From: Rickettsiales bacterium
Lineage (GTDB): Bacteria > Pseudomonadota > Alphaproteobacteria > Rickettsiales > SXRF01
Assembly (NCBI GenBank): GCA_041396965.1
Contig: JAWKXN010000001.1
Coordinates: 558,001-622,000, forward strand
DNA length: 64,000 nucleotides
Direction of reading: 5' to 3'
Shown: piece after piece, positions 43,352 to 51,849 of the stretch
How the letters are laid out: each line of letters opens with the position of its first letter
Position numbering within the stretch: position 1 is the stretch's first letter
Position numbers and translations under genes: made by a program
The notes under the pieces: generated by a model
Told to the model about the DNA's origin: nothing
Databases searched by the model: none
What the model saw: only the letters and a program-made list of their open reading frames with translations

Positions 43352-45379
43352 CTAACTGTGCAACCCGATATTATCAAGCTTATTTATTGCTTTTATAGTG
43401 GAGTCAAAATCAAGCCCTATCGTATCCAAATACCAGCGCAGTGATTCTGTACGTGGTTTGTTTTCGTCAAGTATCCTCTCCATAGCGTAGTCACGGCTTA
43501 TTACTCCTTCACGAATTTGGTTGCTGCGGAAAGTATCAAACTCACTGAAGCCACGTGTGGTTACATAGATGTAGTTATAAAAAGGAGCGGTGCCATCACC
43601 AATCCGCCATGTGCTGGAGCTATCAGGCGATAACTCAAAATTATATTCATCTATTATGGTTTTGTTGACCTCATCCTCATTCCAGACCATATGGTTGAAG
43701 ATGAAATAGAAATCACGTCTAGGCTCTATATAATAGGCGAAGAATGAGCTTAGAGAGTCAAGCAGTGAGCTATTGATATAAGCCGGATTGGTAATAAACT
43801 GTCCAGCAAAGTGACTTATCATTTTAAGTTTTCTACCAGCGGATAAATAATCCAATCTTTTTTTATCAAAGTCCGGTTTAATTCCACAAAATCCAGATTT
43901 GAAGTCGGTATTTTCCAGCGGGTTGGCACACCATAGATCAAGTTTTACACCAGTTTGTTTTTTAAGCTGATTTACCACCGAGAAGAAATGTTTATCGCCA
44001 GCCATAAATAGCGGTACCATTCCCAGATCTGGCTTTTTAAGCCACGCCGCGACATTTTTTCTGATATTTTCCCGCTTGGTTTTAATATCGGCTGATACTA
44101 GTATATTCTGCACTCCAAGCTTACCGCATATTCTCGCGATATTACGACGAGCGAGATCAGTCACCATTCCCCAATCATAAGTAAAGCTTATCGGGGTAAG
44201 CCCAAATTCTTTTTTAATAAGATGCAGACCATAACAGCTATCCCGTCCACCACTAAATGGCACAATTACATCAATATCTGTCCCGTTACCCTTATACTTT
44301 TGTAGCGAGGCGATAAAATCACGCTTTGCCTCATCAGGATTTAGATGCTTATATTTAGGTTGATACCCATGACAGTAATTACACACACCATCATCGTCAA
44401 AATGGATAAAAGGAAAAGTCTCAGGCAGCACGCAACGTGAGCAACGTTTTAGTTGTTTAAGGCTATCAGGACTATAGCGCGGCAAACTCTCATCAGCGTC
44501 TTTATTTGTGATAAGGATATTCTTATTACTCTTTTGCTCAGCGGATGATATGGCTTGATGCGTTGCTGAAGCGGAGTAAACGGGTAGGGAGGGTGTGTTG
44601 GTATTATTATTGCTGAATTCAGAGATTTTCAAGTCAGCTAACTGAATATAGAGCTTGGTATTTGGTTTAACCCAAGTAATATCAATATATTCTTTTTCTT
44701 TCCCTATGGATGATTTAATAGCTTCTTTAAGTATATAACGCTCAGAGGCAAAGCTTATAACTTTTTTGTCCCCGTCTATATTATAAAATAAATCACCAGT
44801 ATTGGTAGCAAGCACCATAAAGTTAGATTTATCATTTACCCATGCGATACTTGCCGCTCCCTCTATTTCAGAAAATAGCTTTTCGGTTGACGTTATGGGA
44901 TGGGTTTTATGTTGTTCAGTCTGTGAGAGAATAGCGGCGATCGCTTCAGTGTCTACCACCGCGTGTCTTTTTAAGTGGGGATGTTTCTGCCAAAGCTCAT
45001 CTATGTTCGCAATGATGCCGTTATGCACCACACACACATCACCATAATAAACTGGCTGGTTATTTTTATCATCTTCAGCAAGCCCGTTAGTGACCAGACG
45101 TGAATGCGCGATAACTGAAATATCTCCCCGATTCTTTGATTGTTCGGATAACATCTCACTAACAATATTTTTATATTCCGCTAATTTTATAAATTCTGAA
45201 GCAGGACGCGCGCTCTTAAGCGTCCATGATTTTTGTGACTTTGGCAGCAAAACATGGATACCAGCAGATTCTTTCCCTCTGCTTTCGGAAAATTTATAGA
45301 GTTGTTCTAGTAATTCTATTATCTCATCACCTGATATATTCGCGTTTTCCGCTATGGAAATCCCAAAAATTCCACACAT
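43352..45379 (-). CDS. Class II glutaminase fused to N-acetyl sugar amidotransferase
   Basis: 675 residues in two parts. Residues 1 to about 270 are an Ntn glutaminase: after Met removal Cys2 is the nucleophile (MCGIFGISIA), with SRLVTNG, VVHNGIIANIDEL and DTEAIAAIL. Residues about 305-675 are a PP-loop ATPase of the WbpG/PseA type: zinc pairs CSRC and CNYC, then VPFSGGRDSCYGLHLI near 372-388 and GFCGIKPD. Such enzymes turn an N-acetyl group into acetamidino on nucleotide sugars, usually with separate HisH/HisF-like partners. Here the ammonia source is fused. Zero-base spacing to the flippase gene upstream. Confidence 0.85.
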   Translation of the reverse strand: MCGIFGISIAENANISGDEIIELLEQLYKFSESRGKESAGIHVLLPKSQKSWTLKSARPASEFIKLAEYKNIVSEMLSEQSKNRGDISVIAHSRLVTNGLAEDDKNNQPVYYGDVCVVHNGIIANIDELWQKHPHLKRHAVVDTEAIAAILSQTEQHKTHPITSTEKLFSEIEGAASIAWVNDKSNFMVLATNTGDLFYNIDGDKKVISFASERYILKEAIKSSIGKEKEYIDITWVKPNTKLYIQLADLKISEFSNNNTNTPSLPVYSASATHQAISSAEQKSNKNILITNKDADESLPRYSPDSLKQLKRCSRCVLPETFPFIHFDDDGVCNYCHGYQPKYKHLNPDEAKRDFIASLQKYKGNGTDIDVIVPFSGGRDSCYGLHLIKKEFGLTPISFTYDWGMVTDLARRNIARICGKLGVQNILVSADIKTKRENIRKNVAAWLKKPDLGMVPLFMAGDKHFFSVVNQLKKQTGVKLDLWCANPLENTDFKSGFCGIKPDFDKKRLDYLSAGRKLKMISHFAGQFITNPAYINSSLLDSLSSFFAYYIEPRRDFYFIFNHMVWNEDEVNKTIIDEYNFELSPDSSSTWRIGDGTAPFYNYIYVTTRGFSEFDTFRSNQIREGVISRDYAMERILDENKPRTESLRWYLDTIGLDFDSTIKAINKLDNIGLHS

Positions 45380-46732
45380 TTATTTTGACTCCAAATTTTT
45401 ATTTATATTGCCATTGCCAGCATTATCCGGTGTTGTGTTACTTATCATATTCCAGCCCAAAAGTTTATAACTGAAAAATATCATAATGGAAGTACCAACT
45501 AGATAGCTGATCGCAGTTGATGCGGCAGCTCCGGTAATCCCCAAAGCTGGTATAAGGATAAGTCCTAAGATGATATTTACGATAGCGATGCTCATATTCT
45601 GAATTGTCTGATGTATCGGAAAACCGCTGGCAAGCAGCAGGTTATCAAACGGTGTAAATCCTGAGATAATGATATAGGTAAAGAACAATATCGCCAGTAT
45701 CTTCCAGCCTTCAAGCAAGCTCTTATCGGCGACAAAATAGCTGATAAATACATAAAATGCTGGAATCACCATAAAGCTAAGCAAAATTACCCCGAAGAAT
45801 ACATATATTTTGGAATAATACAGAAGTTTTTTTGCTTCTCGCCAGTTTTTATCACGGATGGTCGCGACCAGCACTGGATTGAAATTTACCCTAAGCATGG
45901 AAAGTATATGTTGTAAACCATCAACCAGCATGGCGGCGAAACTGTAAATACCAACCGCACTGTCACTTAGGAACATACCAATAAGCAATACATCAATACG
46001 GGTGTTCATATCAAGGAATATGCTGCCAAGCGCACCCTTGCCACCAAATACCATATGTTCTTTTATCCATTTCCGGCTAAGACGCATATTTTGTAGCAAG
46101 CCGGATTTAGCCATATATACAAGGCTCAATATGGTGGTCAAAATCTCAGCGGCGAAGAATGAGAAAGTGGCGTAAGTAAAATCAATATCCGATACGCTGA
46201 TAATCGCGACACCAAGAAGTACGGTGATGTAGCGGATAGTTTGCAGTATCGCCAGCGCGCGCATATGGCGAAGACCATTTATATAGCTGATAAGAACCTT
46301 GTTAAGCGGAAAAAGCATCAACCCAAAACCGCTATAACCAATAGCACGAGCGGATTCTGCGCTGCCAAATATATTCTCAAACAATGGAGTCGCCAGATAC
46401 ACACCAAGCCCAAAAGCAAAACCAAATATAAGAGTAAGAATCGCCGCTGATGAAAGCATATTCCCACGTTCTAAAGCATCTTCTTTGTGATAGGCAGAGT
46501 AGCGCATTACCGAATTATGAATGCCAATAACCGCGAGTTGTGAGCCGATAAGATAGATAGAGTAGGAGAGGTTAAAAATACCAAGTGCTGCCGAGTCACG
46601 AAACAGAACGATCATCACGTTCATTAATATACCGCTTGCCGCCAGTATAAAGAAGCTTACGAATGTCCAAGCTATATCCTGATTAAGCTTGTGACTTAGA
46701 GAGTTTTTTATGAAATCTATTATGGATTTCAT
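45380..46732 (-). CDS. Oligosaccharide flippase (MATE/MOP, Wzx-like)
   Basis: 450 residues with about 14 membrane helices throughout and short loops, including ISYINGLRHMRALAILQTIR and GFTPFDNLLLASGFPIHQTI. This fits the polysaccharide flippase family that moves undecaprenyl-linked repeat units to the periplasm. The start directly follows the stop of the GT2 gene, and its stop directly precedes the next start. Confidence 0.85.
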   Translation of the reverse strand: MKSIIDFIKNSLSHKLNQDIAWTFVSFFILAASGILMNVMIVLFRDSAALGIFNLSYSIYLIGSQLAVIGIHNSVMRYSAYHKEDALERGNMLSSAAILTLIFGFAFGLGVYLATPLFENIFGSAESARAIGYSGFGLMLFPLNKVLISYINGLRHMRALAILQTIRYITVLLGVAIISVSDIDFTYATFSFFAAEILTTILSLVYMAKSGLLQNMRLSRKWIKEHMVFGGKGALGSIFLDMNTRIDVLLIGMFLSDSAVGIYSFAAMLVDGLQHILSMLRVNFNPVLVATIRDKNWREAKKLLYYSKIYVFFGVILLSFMVIPAFYVFISYFVADKSLLEGWKILAILFFTYIIISGFTPFDNLLLASGFPIHQTIQNMSIAIVNIILGLILIPALGITGAAASTAISYLVGTSIMIFFSYKLLGWNMISNTTPDNAGNGNINKNLESK

Positions 46733-47740
46733 CTAGTTTTCTTGCTTGTTATCTATAGTTTTTCTTACTATATCACGGCTTTTCATTGGCGGATTCAGAT
46801 GTTTGTTCTCATCATAATCAAACCACATTGCAAACCCAAAAGAGTTAAAGCTGAGGGAAAAACAAAACAACCAAGTAAGGAAAGTGATTTCTGGCACGTG
46901 ACCAATCCCTATCCATAGCCAGACAAGCCGTATAAACATAAGCACGCTTAAAGCAAGTGCGAAAAAACCAAACGAGTAAAAGAACACTAGCGGATGGAAA
47001 TTACGGATAATGTATTTTTCTTTAAGCCTCCAAAAAAACAGACGTAGCAGCAAGTAATTGATGGTAAACATTACTACCCTGATTTTTATTCCTGATACTT
47101 CGCCGACATTATATACCGGCTCTACCGGAACGTCTATTACTCGCATATTCTCTACATTAAGTTTTACTAGCAAATCGTTGGGTTGCCCGTAACGCTTATA
47201 CATCTTATCCCAATCAATAGCCCTAAGTGCCTTAGCGTTAATCGCGGTATATCCAGTTTGAGAGTCCGCCACATGCCAGTATCCAGAAGCGATTTTGGTC
47301 AGAAGTGATAAAATGGAATTACCAAAAAAGCGGATTTTAGGGATTTTGCGAAACGCGTCTCCGGTAACAAGGCGGTTGCCTTTTGTATAGTCCGCCACAT
47401 CATCCGCGACCGGATCAAGTATCGCTGGCAAATCATCAGGATTCATCTGTCCATCACCAGCCATGACCACAGCGATGTCGACCCCGTTATCACGACTCCA
47501 CTTATAGCCGCTGGCGATCGCTCCGCCAACACCCTGATTTATCTTATGCTCAATAAGCTCGATTTTTGACGTACCAAACGCCGGATGTTTTCTTATAACT
47601 TCAGAGGTTTTGTCTTTACTAAGATCATTTACGATAACGATAACGTCCACAATGTCGGGCATTGTGTCAATTACTTTGGTAATCTGAGTTTCCTCATTAT
47701 ACGCCGGAACAACAACGCTTATTTTATGATTTTTATACAT
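46733..47740 (-). CDS. GT2 glycosyltransferase, polyprenyl-phosphate type
   Basis: 335 residues: GT-A domain with VVVPAYNEETQITKVIDTMP at 10-29 and VMAGDGQMNPDDLPAIL (DxD-like), then two membrane helices at about 245-265 and 280-300. Resembles the DPM1/GtrB branch making polyprenyl-phosphate sugars, which would feed the GT-C enzymes of this region. Donor sugar not predictable. Confidence 0.8.
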   Translation of the reverse strand: MYKNHKISVVVPAYNEETQITKVIDTMPDIVDVIVIVNDLSKDKTSEVIRKHPAFGTSKIELIEHKINQGVGGAIASGYKWSRDNGVDIAVVMAGDGQMNPDDLPAILDPVADDVADYTKGNRLVTGDAFRKIPKIRFFGNSILSLLTKIASGYWHVADSQTGYTAINAKALRAIDWDKMYKRYGQPNDLLVKLNVENMRVIDVPVEPVYNVGEVSGIKIRVVMFTINYLLLRLFFWRLKEKYIIRNFHPLVFFYSFGFFALALSVLMFIRLVWLWIGIGHVPEITFLTWLFCFSLSFNSFGFAMWFDYDENKHLNPPMKSRDIVRKTIDNKQEN

Positions 47741-47819
47741 TAAATTTGATACTAGTAAGTTGGTTGATTAGCAAAAAGATAGCTTACGGTATAAAGACAA
47801 CAGTTACTGATTACAATAT

Positions 47820-48569
47820 TTAATTACGTGATATTACTATCTCATCACTGCCGACCGGCGGAGTAGGAATGAGTGGTTTATCTCTGCGGCAAACATTGAT
47901 TAATTCTTGTGGCGCGTCGAGTCTTTTGAGAATTTTTTCTATATGGCGCAGGGCGGTCTGTTTGGAAAATACGGCAACGCCGGTGAGGATGATAAGTTGT
48001 ATGTCAAGCAACAGTGAGGATTTTTCTATATAAAATAATCCCAGTCTGCTTTTCCATGGGCGGACAAGCTGGTTATAGGCGATATTGGCATCAGGTTCGT
48101 TCGCGACGATCTCTGCCAGATCCGAAAACACGATAGAGGAAAAATCGGTAATGCCAGGAGGCGCGGCAAGTAATCCTTTTTCTGCTTCAGTATATAGAGC
48201 GACCTCACGGTCAATCTGCGGACGAGGACCAACAAAGCTCATTTGTCCGATAATAACATTCCATAGTTGAGGTAACTCATCAAGTTTATAGCGACGGAAA
48301 AAATGCCCAAGTCCCGTGATACGAGAATCGTTAAGACCAGTCGTATCTACTTTGTTTTTATCAGCCCCGATGACCATCGTACGCATCTTGTGCATATGAA
48401 ACTGAATATTGTTCATTCCGGCGCGTGATGGGCTGTAAAGCGGCCAAGCTTTGTCCTGTAAGTAAATAGCGATAAGAGCGATGATAATGATTGGGAATGT
48501 GACGGATAAAATAGTCAGAGCTAATACAACATCTAAGATTCGTTTTTTGAGTAAGGTTTCGCTGTTCAT
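47820..48569 (-). CDS. Initiating sugar-phosphate transferase (WcaJ/PglC-like)
   Basis: 249 residues. One N-terminal hydrophobic hairpin (about 13-34), then the bacterial sugar transferase core with KMRTM, RRYKLDELPQLWNVI and GQMSFVGPRPQ. Transfers sugar 1-phosphate from a UDP-sugar to undecaprenyl phosphate, starting the repeat unit. The core matches the short PglC-like form, without the PssY-type N-terminal extension. It overlaps the aldo/keto reductase stop by 4 bases. Confidence 0.9.
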   Translation of the reverse strand: MNSETLLKKRILDVVLALTILSVTFPIIIIALIAIYLQDKAWPLYSPSRAGMNNIQFHMHKMRTMVIGADKNKVDTTGLNDSRITGLGHFFRRYKLDELPQLWNVIIGQMSFVGPRPQIDREVALYTEAEKGLLAAPPGITDFSSIVFSDLAEIVANEPDANIAYNQLVRPWKSRLGLFYIEKSSLLLDIQLIILTGVAVFSKQTALRHIEKILKRLDAPQELINVCRRDKPLIPTPPVGSDEIVISRN

Positions 48570-49537
48570 CTGTCTGTATTTTCCATAGCTGAAATATCTT
48601 TTAACTCTCTGAGTGATTCATTGCCTAACTTCCAATTCAGGCATCCGGCATTATCCGTTAGCTGTCGGTTATTTTTGATTCCGGTAAGGACAATGCTTTT
48701 CGGTATATTATCAAGGACAAAACGCAGAGCGGTTTGTGCCATATTTTTATTATTATCTGTGGCTATTTTCTGAAGTTTATCAAGTAGTTTTTCAAAATAA
48801 TCCCAGTTATCTTGGCTAAATAGGGAGCTTTCCCTGCTGCGCACGTCACTTTCTGAAAATACGCTATTACGGTTATATTTGCCAGATAAAAGCCCCTGCG
48901 CGAGCGACCCCCACGAAATAAAGCCAAGGTTTTTTTCTTCTGTCGCTTTTTTTATTTCTTGCTCATTTTCTCTTCCCGCTAGGCTGTATTTCATCGTAAA
49001 ACTTACGAGCCCTTCCGGTGTGTTATCGCTATCAATATCTACACTATCAATATCTAACGGTGAGATATTAGAAATTCCATACCAACGTATTTTTCCTTGT
49101 TCTCGTAATATTTCTAAATCAGTAAAAATATCATCAAGTGGTCTTTTGCCATCATGCCAGTGTAGTTGGTATAAGTCTATTGTCTCACGCTCAAGCCTCT
49201 TCAGGCTGCCTTCTACAGCTTCAAACATCCACTCCTTAGAATTATCATAATAGGTGCTGCCATCATTTTTTTGTCTTACCGCGAATTTACTGGCAACTAT
49301 AGCGTTCTTACCGAGAGGATGCTTAGCTAATGTTCGCGCTAGATTTTTTTCCGACTCACCGAGACCATAAATATCCGCCGTATCAAAAAAATTAATTCCC
49401 ATATCAAGCGCACTGTGGATCGCTTTTTCTATTTCTTTCTGGTCAATATCCTGCCAGCCATGCCCACCAAGCTGCCAACAGCCAAAACCCAAACGTGATA
49501 CTTTTAAGTCGCTTTTTCCTATTAATGTGTATTCCAT
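48566..49537 (-). CDS. Aldo/keto reductase
   Basis: 323 residues, TIM-barrel AKR. Tetrad context visible: FFDTADIYGLGESEKNLA (Asp and Tyr), VASKFAV (Lys), YQLHWHD (His). In this setting it may act on a keto-sugar or on the product of the TPP enzyme encoded by the two genes upstream, from which it is only 5 bases away. Substrate is inference. Confidence 0.85.
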   Translation of the reverse strand: MEYTLIGKSDLKVSRLGFGCWQLGGHGWQDIDQKEIEKAIHSALDMGINFFDTADIYGLGESEKNLARTLAKHPLGKNAIVASKFAVRQKNDGSTYYDNSKEWMFEAVEGSLKRLERETIDLYQLHWHDGKRPLDDIFTDLEILREQGKIRWYGISNISPLDIDSVDIDSDNTPEGLVSFTMKYSLAGRENEQEIKKATEEKNLGFISWGSLAQGLLSGKYNRNSVFSESDVRSRESSLFSQDNWDYFEKLLDKLQKIATDNNKNMAQTALRFVLDNIPKSIVLTGIKNNRQLTDNAGCLNWKLGNESLRELKDISAMENTDR

Positions 49538-49542
49538 AATGG

Positions 49543-50568
49543 TTAACAGTTCGCAGCTTCAAACTGAGATTCCGACACGCAAGCTTTAAGAATTTTATCC
49601 GCTATTTTCCGTGCGTCAGTATAATAAATTTTCTCGAGCGTACCACTGGTCGGGGCAGGGCAGTCGGGCAAGGTAATACGAAGCGGTGGCATCCTAAAGC
49701 ATGATGGCGGAATATTCTCGCACACGCCAGTAATCATCTCGGCTGCCAACCCGCAATTACTCCAGCCGCCATCAATGGCAACGAGTCTTCCGGTGTTTGT
49801 TACTGAATTTATAGTAACGCTATGATCTATCGGGTTGATAACCCGCATATCTATAATTTCCGCTGATATGCCGTTTTGCTGTAATATATCTGCCGCCTCA
49901 ACAGCCAGTTTCGTTGAGTAACTGCTTGCCACTATGGTGACATCACTACCACTACGCATTATTTTTGGTTTGATACTAAGCAGATCAATATCACCTGCTG
50001 GAGGCAACTCATCTTCCATTTCATACAGCCAGCGATCATCAATATACATTACTGGATCATCGGATAATGTTGCCGCTATTAATAGATCCCTAGCGTCAGC
50101 AACGGTCGCTGGCATAACCACCCTAAGACCAGGTATATGGGCAAGCCACGAATGTAGAGCTTGTGAATGTTGCGCTCCTTGCTCACCACCACGATTGACC
50201 ACCGCCCGAAACGTAACCGCCGGATGCGCTTGCCCACCAAGCATATGTGACCATTTCGCCGCCTGATTTACGATAGAATCCATCGCCAGTATCATAAAGT
50301 CAATTCTTGGATGCAATACTATCGGGCGATAACCACATAGCGACGCGCCAACCGCCGCTCCAGTCGTCGCCGCTTCTGATACGGGAGTATCTATCACTCT
50401 TTCCTTGCCGAATTCTTTTTCCAGCTCCAGCATGGAGTTTCCAGCGTACCAAGGACTCCATACACCTTGTCCCATGACAAATACGTTTTTATGGTTTTTA
50501 AGCAGGTACGCGTGACCTTCCCTGATTGCCTGCCCGTAATTCATTTTTTTGTTAGCTGGCATAAACAT
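49543..50568 (-). CDS. TPP-dependent dehydrogenase E1 beta-like subunit
   Basis: 341 residues with the transketolase pyrimidine-binding domain (MNYGQAIREG onward, VSEAATTGAAVGASLCG) and C-terminal transketolase domain. It pairs with the E1-alpha gene, overlapping it by 17 bases (or 11 if the second ATG is used). Resembles pyruvate/acetoin dehydrogenase E1-beta, but no E2 or E3 gene is present, and the setting is a sugar cluster. Confidence 0.83.
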   Translation of the reverse strand: MFMPANKKMNYGQAIREGHAYLLKNHKNVFVMGQGVWSPWYAGNSMLELEKEFGKERVIDTPVSEAATTGAAVGASLCGYRPIVLHPRIDFMILAMDSIVNQAAKWSHMLGGQAHPAVTFRAVVNRGGEQGAQHSQALHSWLAHIPGLRVVMPATVADARDLLIAATLSDDPVMYIDDRWLYEMEDELPPAGDIDLLSIKPKIMRSGSDVTIVASSYSTKLAVEAADILQQNGISAEIIDMRVINPIDHSVTINSVTNTGRLVAIDGGWSNCGLAAEMITGVCENIPPSCFRMPPLRITLPDCPAPTSGTLEKIYYTDARKIADKILKACVSESQFEAANC

Positions 50569-51607
50569 ATTCCATAAGTGTTTTTTCCTCAGGAGCGGGG
50601 TCTTTTAATACCTCGCTACGCATAGCGGCGAATTCTTCTTTTATCTCGGTGACCAGAGAGTTAAGTTTCTCTCTATCGTAATAACCATTTTCTATCAGGC
50701 TGATAAGTAATCTTTCTATTGGGTCACGTTTTTTCCAAGCGTTTATCTCTTCTTGTGAGCGTCTTATGCCGACATCAATGTCCTCTCTGGGGCCAACATG
50801 ACCACGCCAACGGTAAGTCACCGCCTCAATCAGTGCGGGCTCATTGTTGGCGCGTGCTTTATCCACTAACTTCTTGGTTTTATCCATAACCTCACAAACA
50901 TTGTTGCCATCAATAGTATAATGGTTCATTCTAGCGGCTTCAGCGAAACGGGATATTTTATCGGATGGTTGCCGTAGATTTATATCAAGATGGCTGGAAA
51001 ATAGATTATTTTCTACCACAAAGATAACTGGCAGTTTCATTATCGCCGCCATGTTCAAACTCTCATGGAAGACACCTTCCTCACACGCGCCATCACCAAA
51101 GAAAGCAAGGGCGACATCACCATTGCCATCAAACTTAGCGGCGATACCCGCGCCAACCGCAAGTGGTATCGTGCCTGCCACAATTGGAACCGAGCCATAA
51201 AATCCTACGTCTTTTCCATAAAGATGCATAGAGCCACCAAAACCATGCGAGCAGCCGGTCGCTTTGCCCAAAACCTCAGCGAATAATTTGCGTGCTTCCC
51301 CACCCATCGCCAGATAATGTCCGTGCGAGCGATGATTGCCGAATCCTCTGTCCGTTTTTCGTAAGTTAGTCGCAAGCCCTACTGATATAGCTTCTTGACC
51401 TATCGCTAGATGTACTGGACATTTGGCTTCCCCGCTTTCAGCCATATCCGCGATTGTCTCTTCAGCGAGGCGAACTCGCAGCATGGCACACAGGCAATCT
51501 ATAAGTGTGGATTTATCATAACCATCTATATTAACGGGGTTATTAAACTCTAAAGGATTAGACAACCCACCTAAATCAGACTTTATTGAAATCGTATTAT
51601 GCTTCAT
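50552..51607 (-). CDS. TPP-dependent dehydrogenase E1 alpha-like subunit
   Basis: 351 residues from ATG 51607 (an in-frame start at 51670 would add 21 residues without a better ribosome site). The TPP/Mg motif GDGACEEGVFHESLNMAAIM with ENNLF is complete, plus HRSHGHYLAMGG and RWRGHVGPRED. With E1-beta it should form a heterotetramer that decarboxylates a 2-oxo acid. First gene of the leftward operon through to 40880. Without E2/E3 it might carry out a carboligation on a keto-sugar. Confidence 0.83.
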   Translation of the reverse strand: MKHNTISIKSDLGGLSNPLEFNNPVNIDGYDKSTLIDCLCAMLRVRLAEETIADMAESGEAKCPVHLAIGQEAISVGLATNLRKTDRGFGNHRSHGHYLAMGGEARKLFAEVLGKATGCSHGFGGSMHLYGKDVGFYGSVPIVAGTIPLAVGAGIAAKFDGNGDVALAFFGDGACEEGVFHESLNMAAIMKLPVIFVVENNLFSSHLDINLRQPSDKISRFAEAARMNHYTIDGNNVCEVMDKTKKLVDKARANNEPALIEAVTYRWRGHVGPREDIDVGIRRSQEEINAWKKRDPIERLLISLIENGYYDREKLNSLVTEIKEEFAAMRSEVLKDPAPEEKTLMEYVYAS

Positions 51608-51670
51608 TCTCTTTACGTGTAATTTACTTGCTTTTAATGAATTATTACTTAGACTGCGACGTGAGTACAA

Positions 51671-51849
51671 GGATTTATTTTATATATTATATCGCCTCCG
51701 TGAAAGATTACTATTTTTCGCGTGAGGCGTGCTTCCTTCTACGTATAAAGCTCAGAGGACAGGCAGGGTTGGCGCGGTTTATGACTGTGCTTCTTATTCC
51801 CTCTCCCTCTGGGAGAGGTTTAGGGTGAGGGGGCACAAAAGGGAGAAAT
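51671..51849. other. Divergent gap with repeat elements
   Basis: Separates the leftward E1-alpha operon from the rightward uronic-acid genes. It contains a hairpin-like CCGTGAAAG...TTTTTCGCGTGAGG segment near 51698-51727, resembling the element at 24196 and 61126, and the CCCTCTCCC...GGGAGAGG repeat at 51799-51833. GGGAGAAAT precedes the ATG at 51850. Confidence 0.5.
51799..51833 (-). repeat. Palindromic repeat, same family as the queA insert
   Basis: CCCTCTCCC-TCT-GGGAGAGG followed by TTTAGGGTGAGGGGG. The inverse reads CCCCCTCACCCTAAACCTCT onward, matching the order found inside queA. Confidence 0.7.

Noticed and set aside
49543..51607. Housekeeping pyruvate dehydrogenase E1
   Set aside because: No E2/E3 genes adjoin and the operon is otherwise for surface sugars; kept as a TPP enzyme of unknown substrate.
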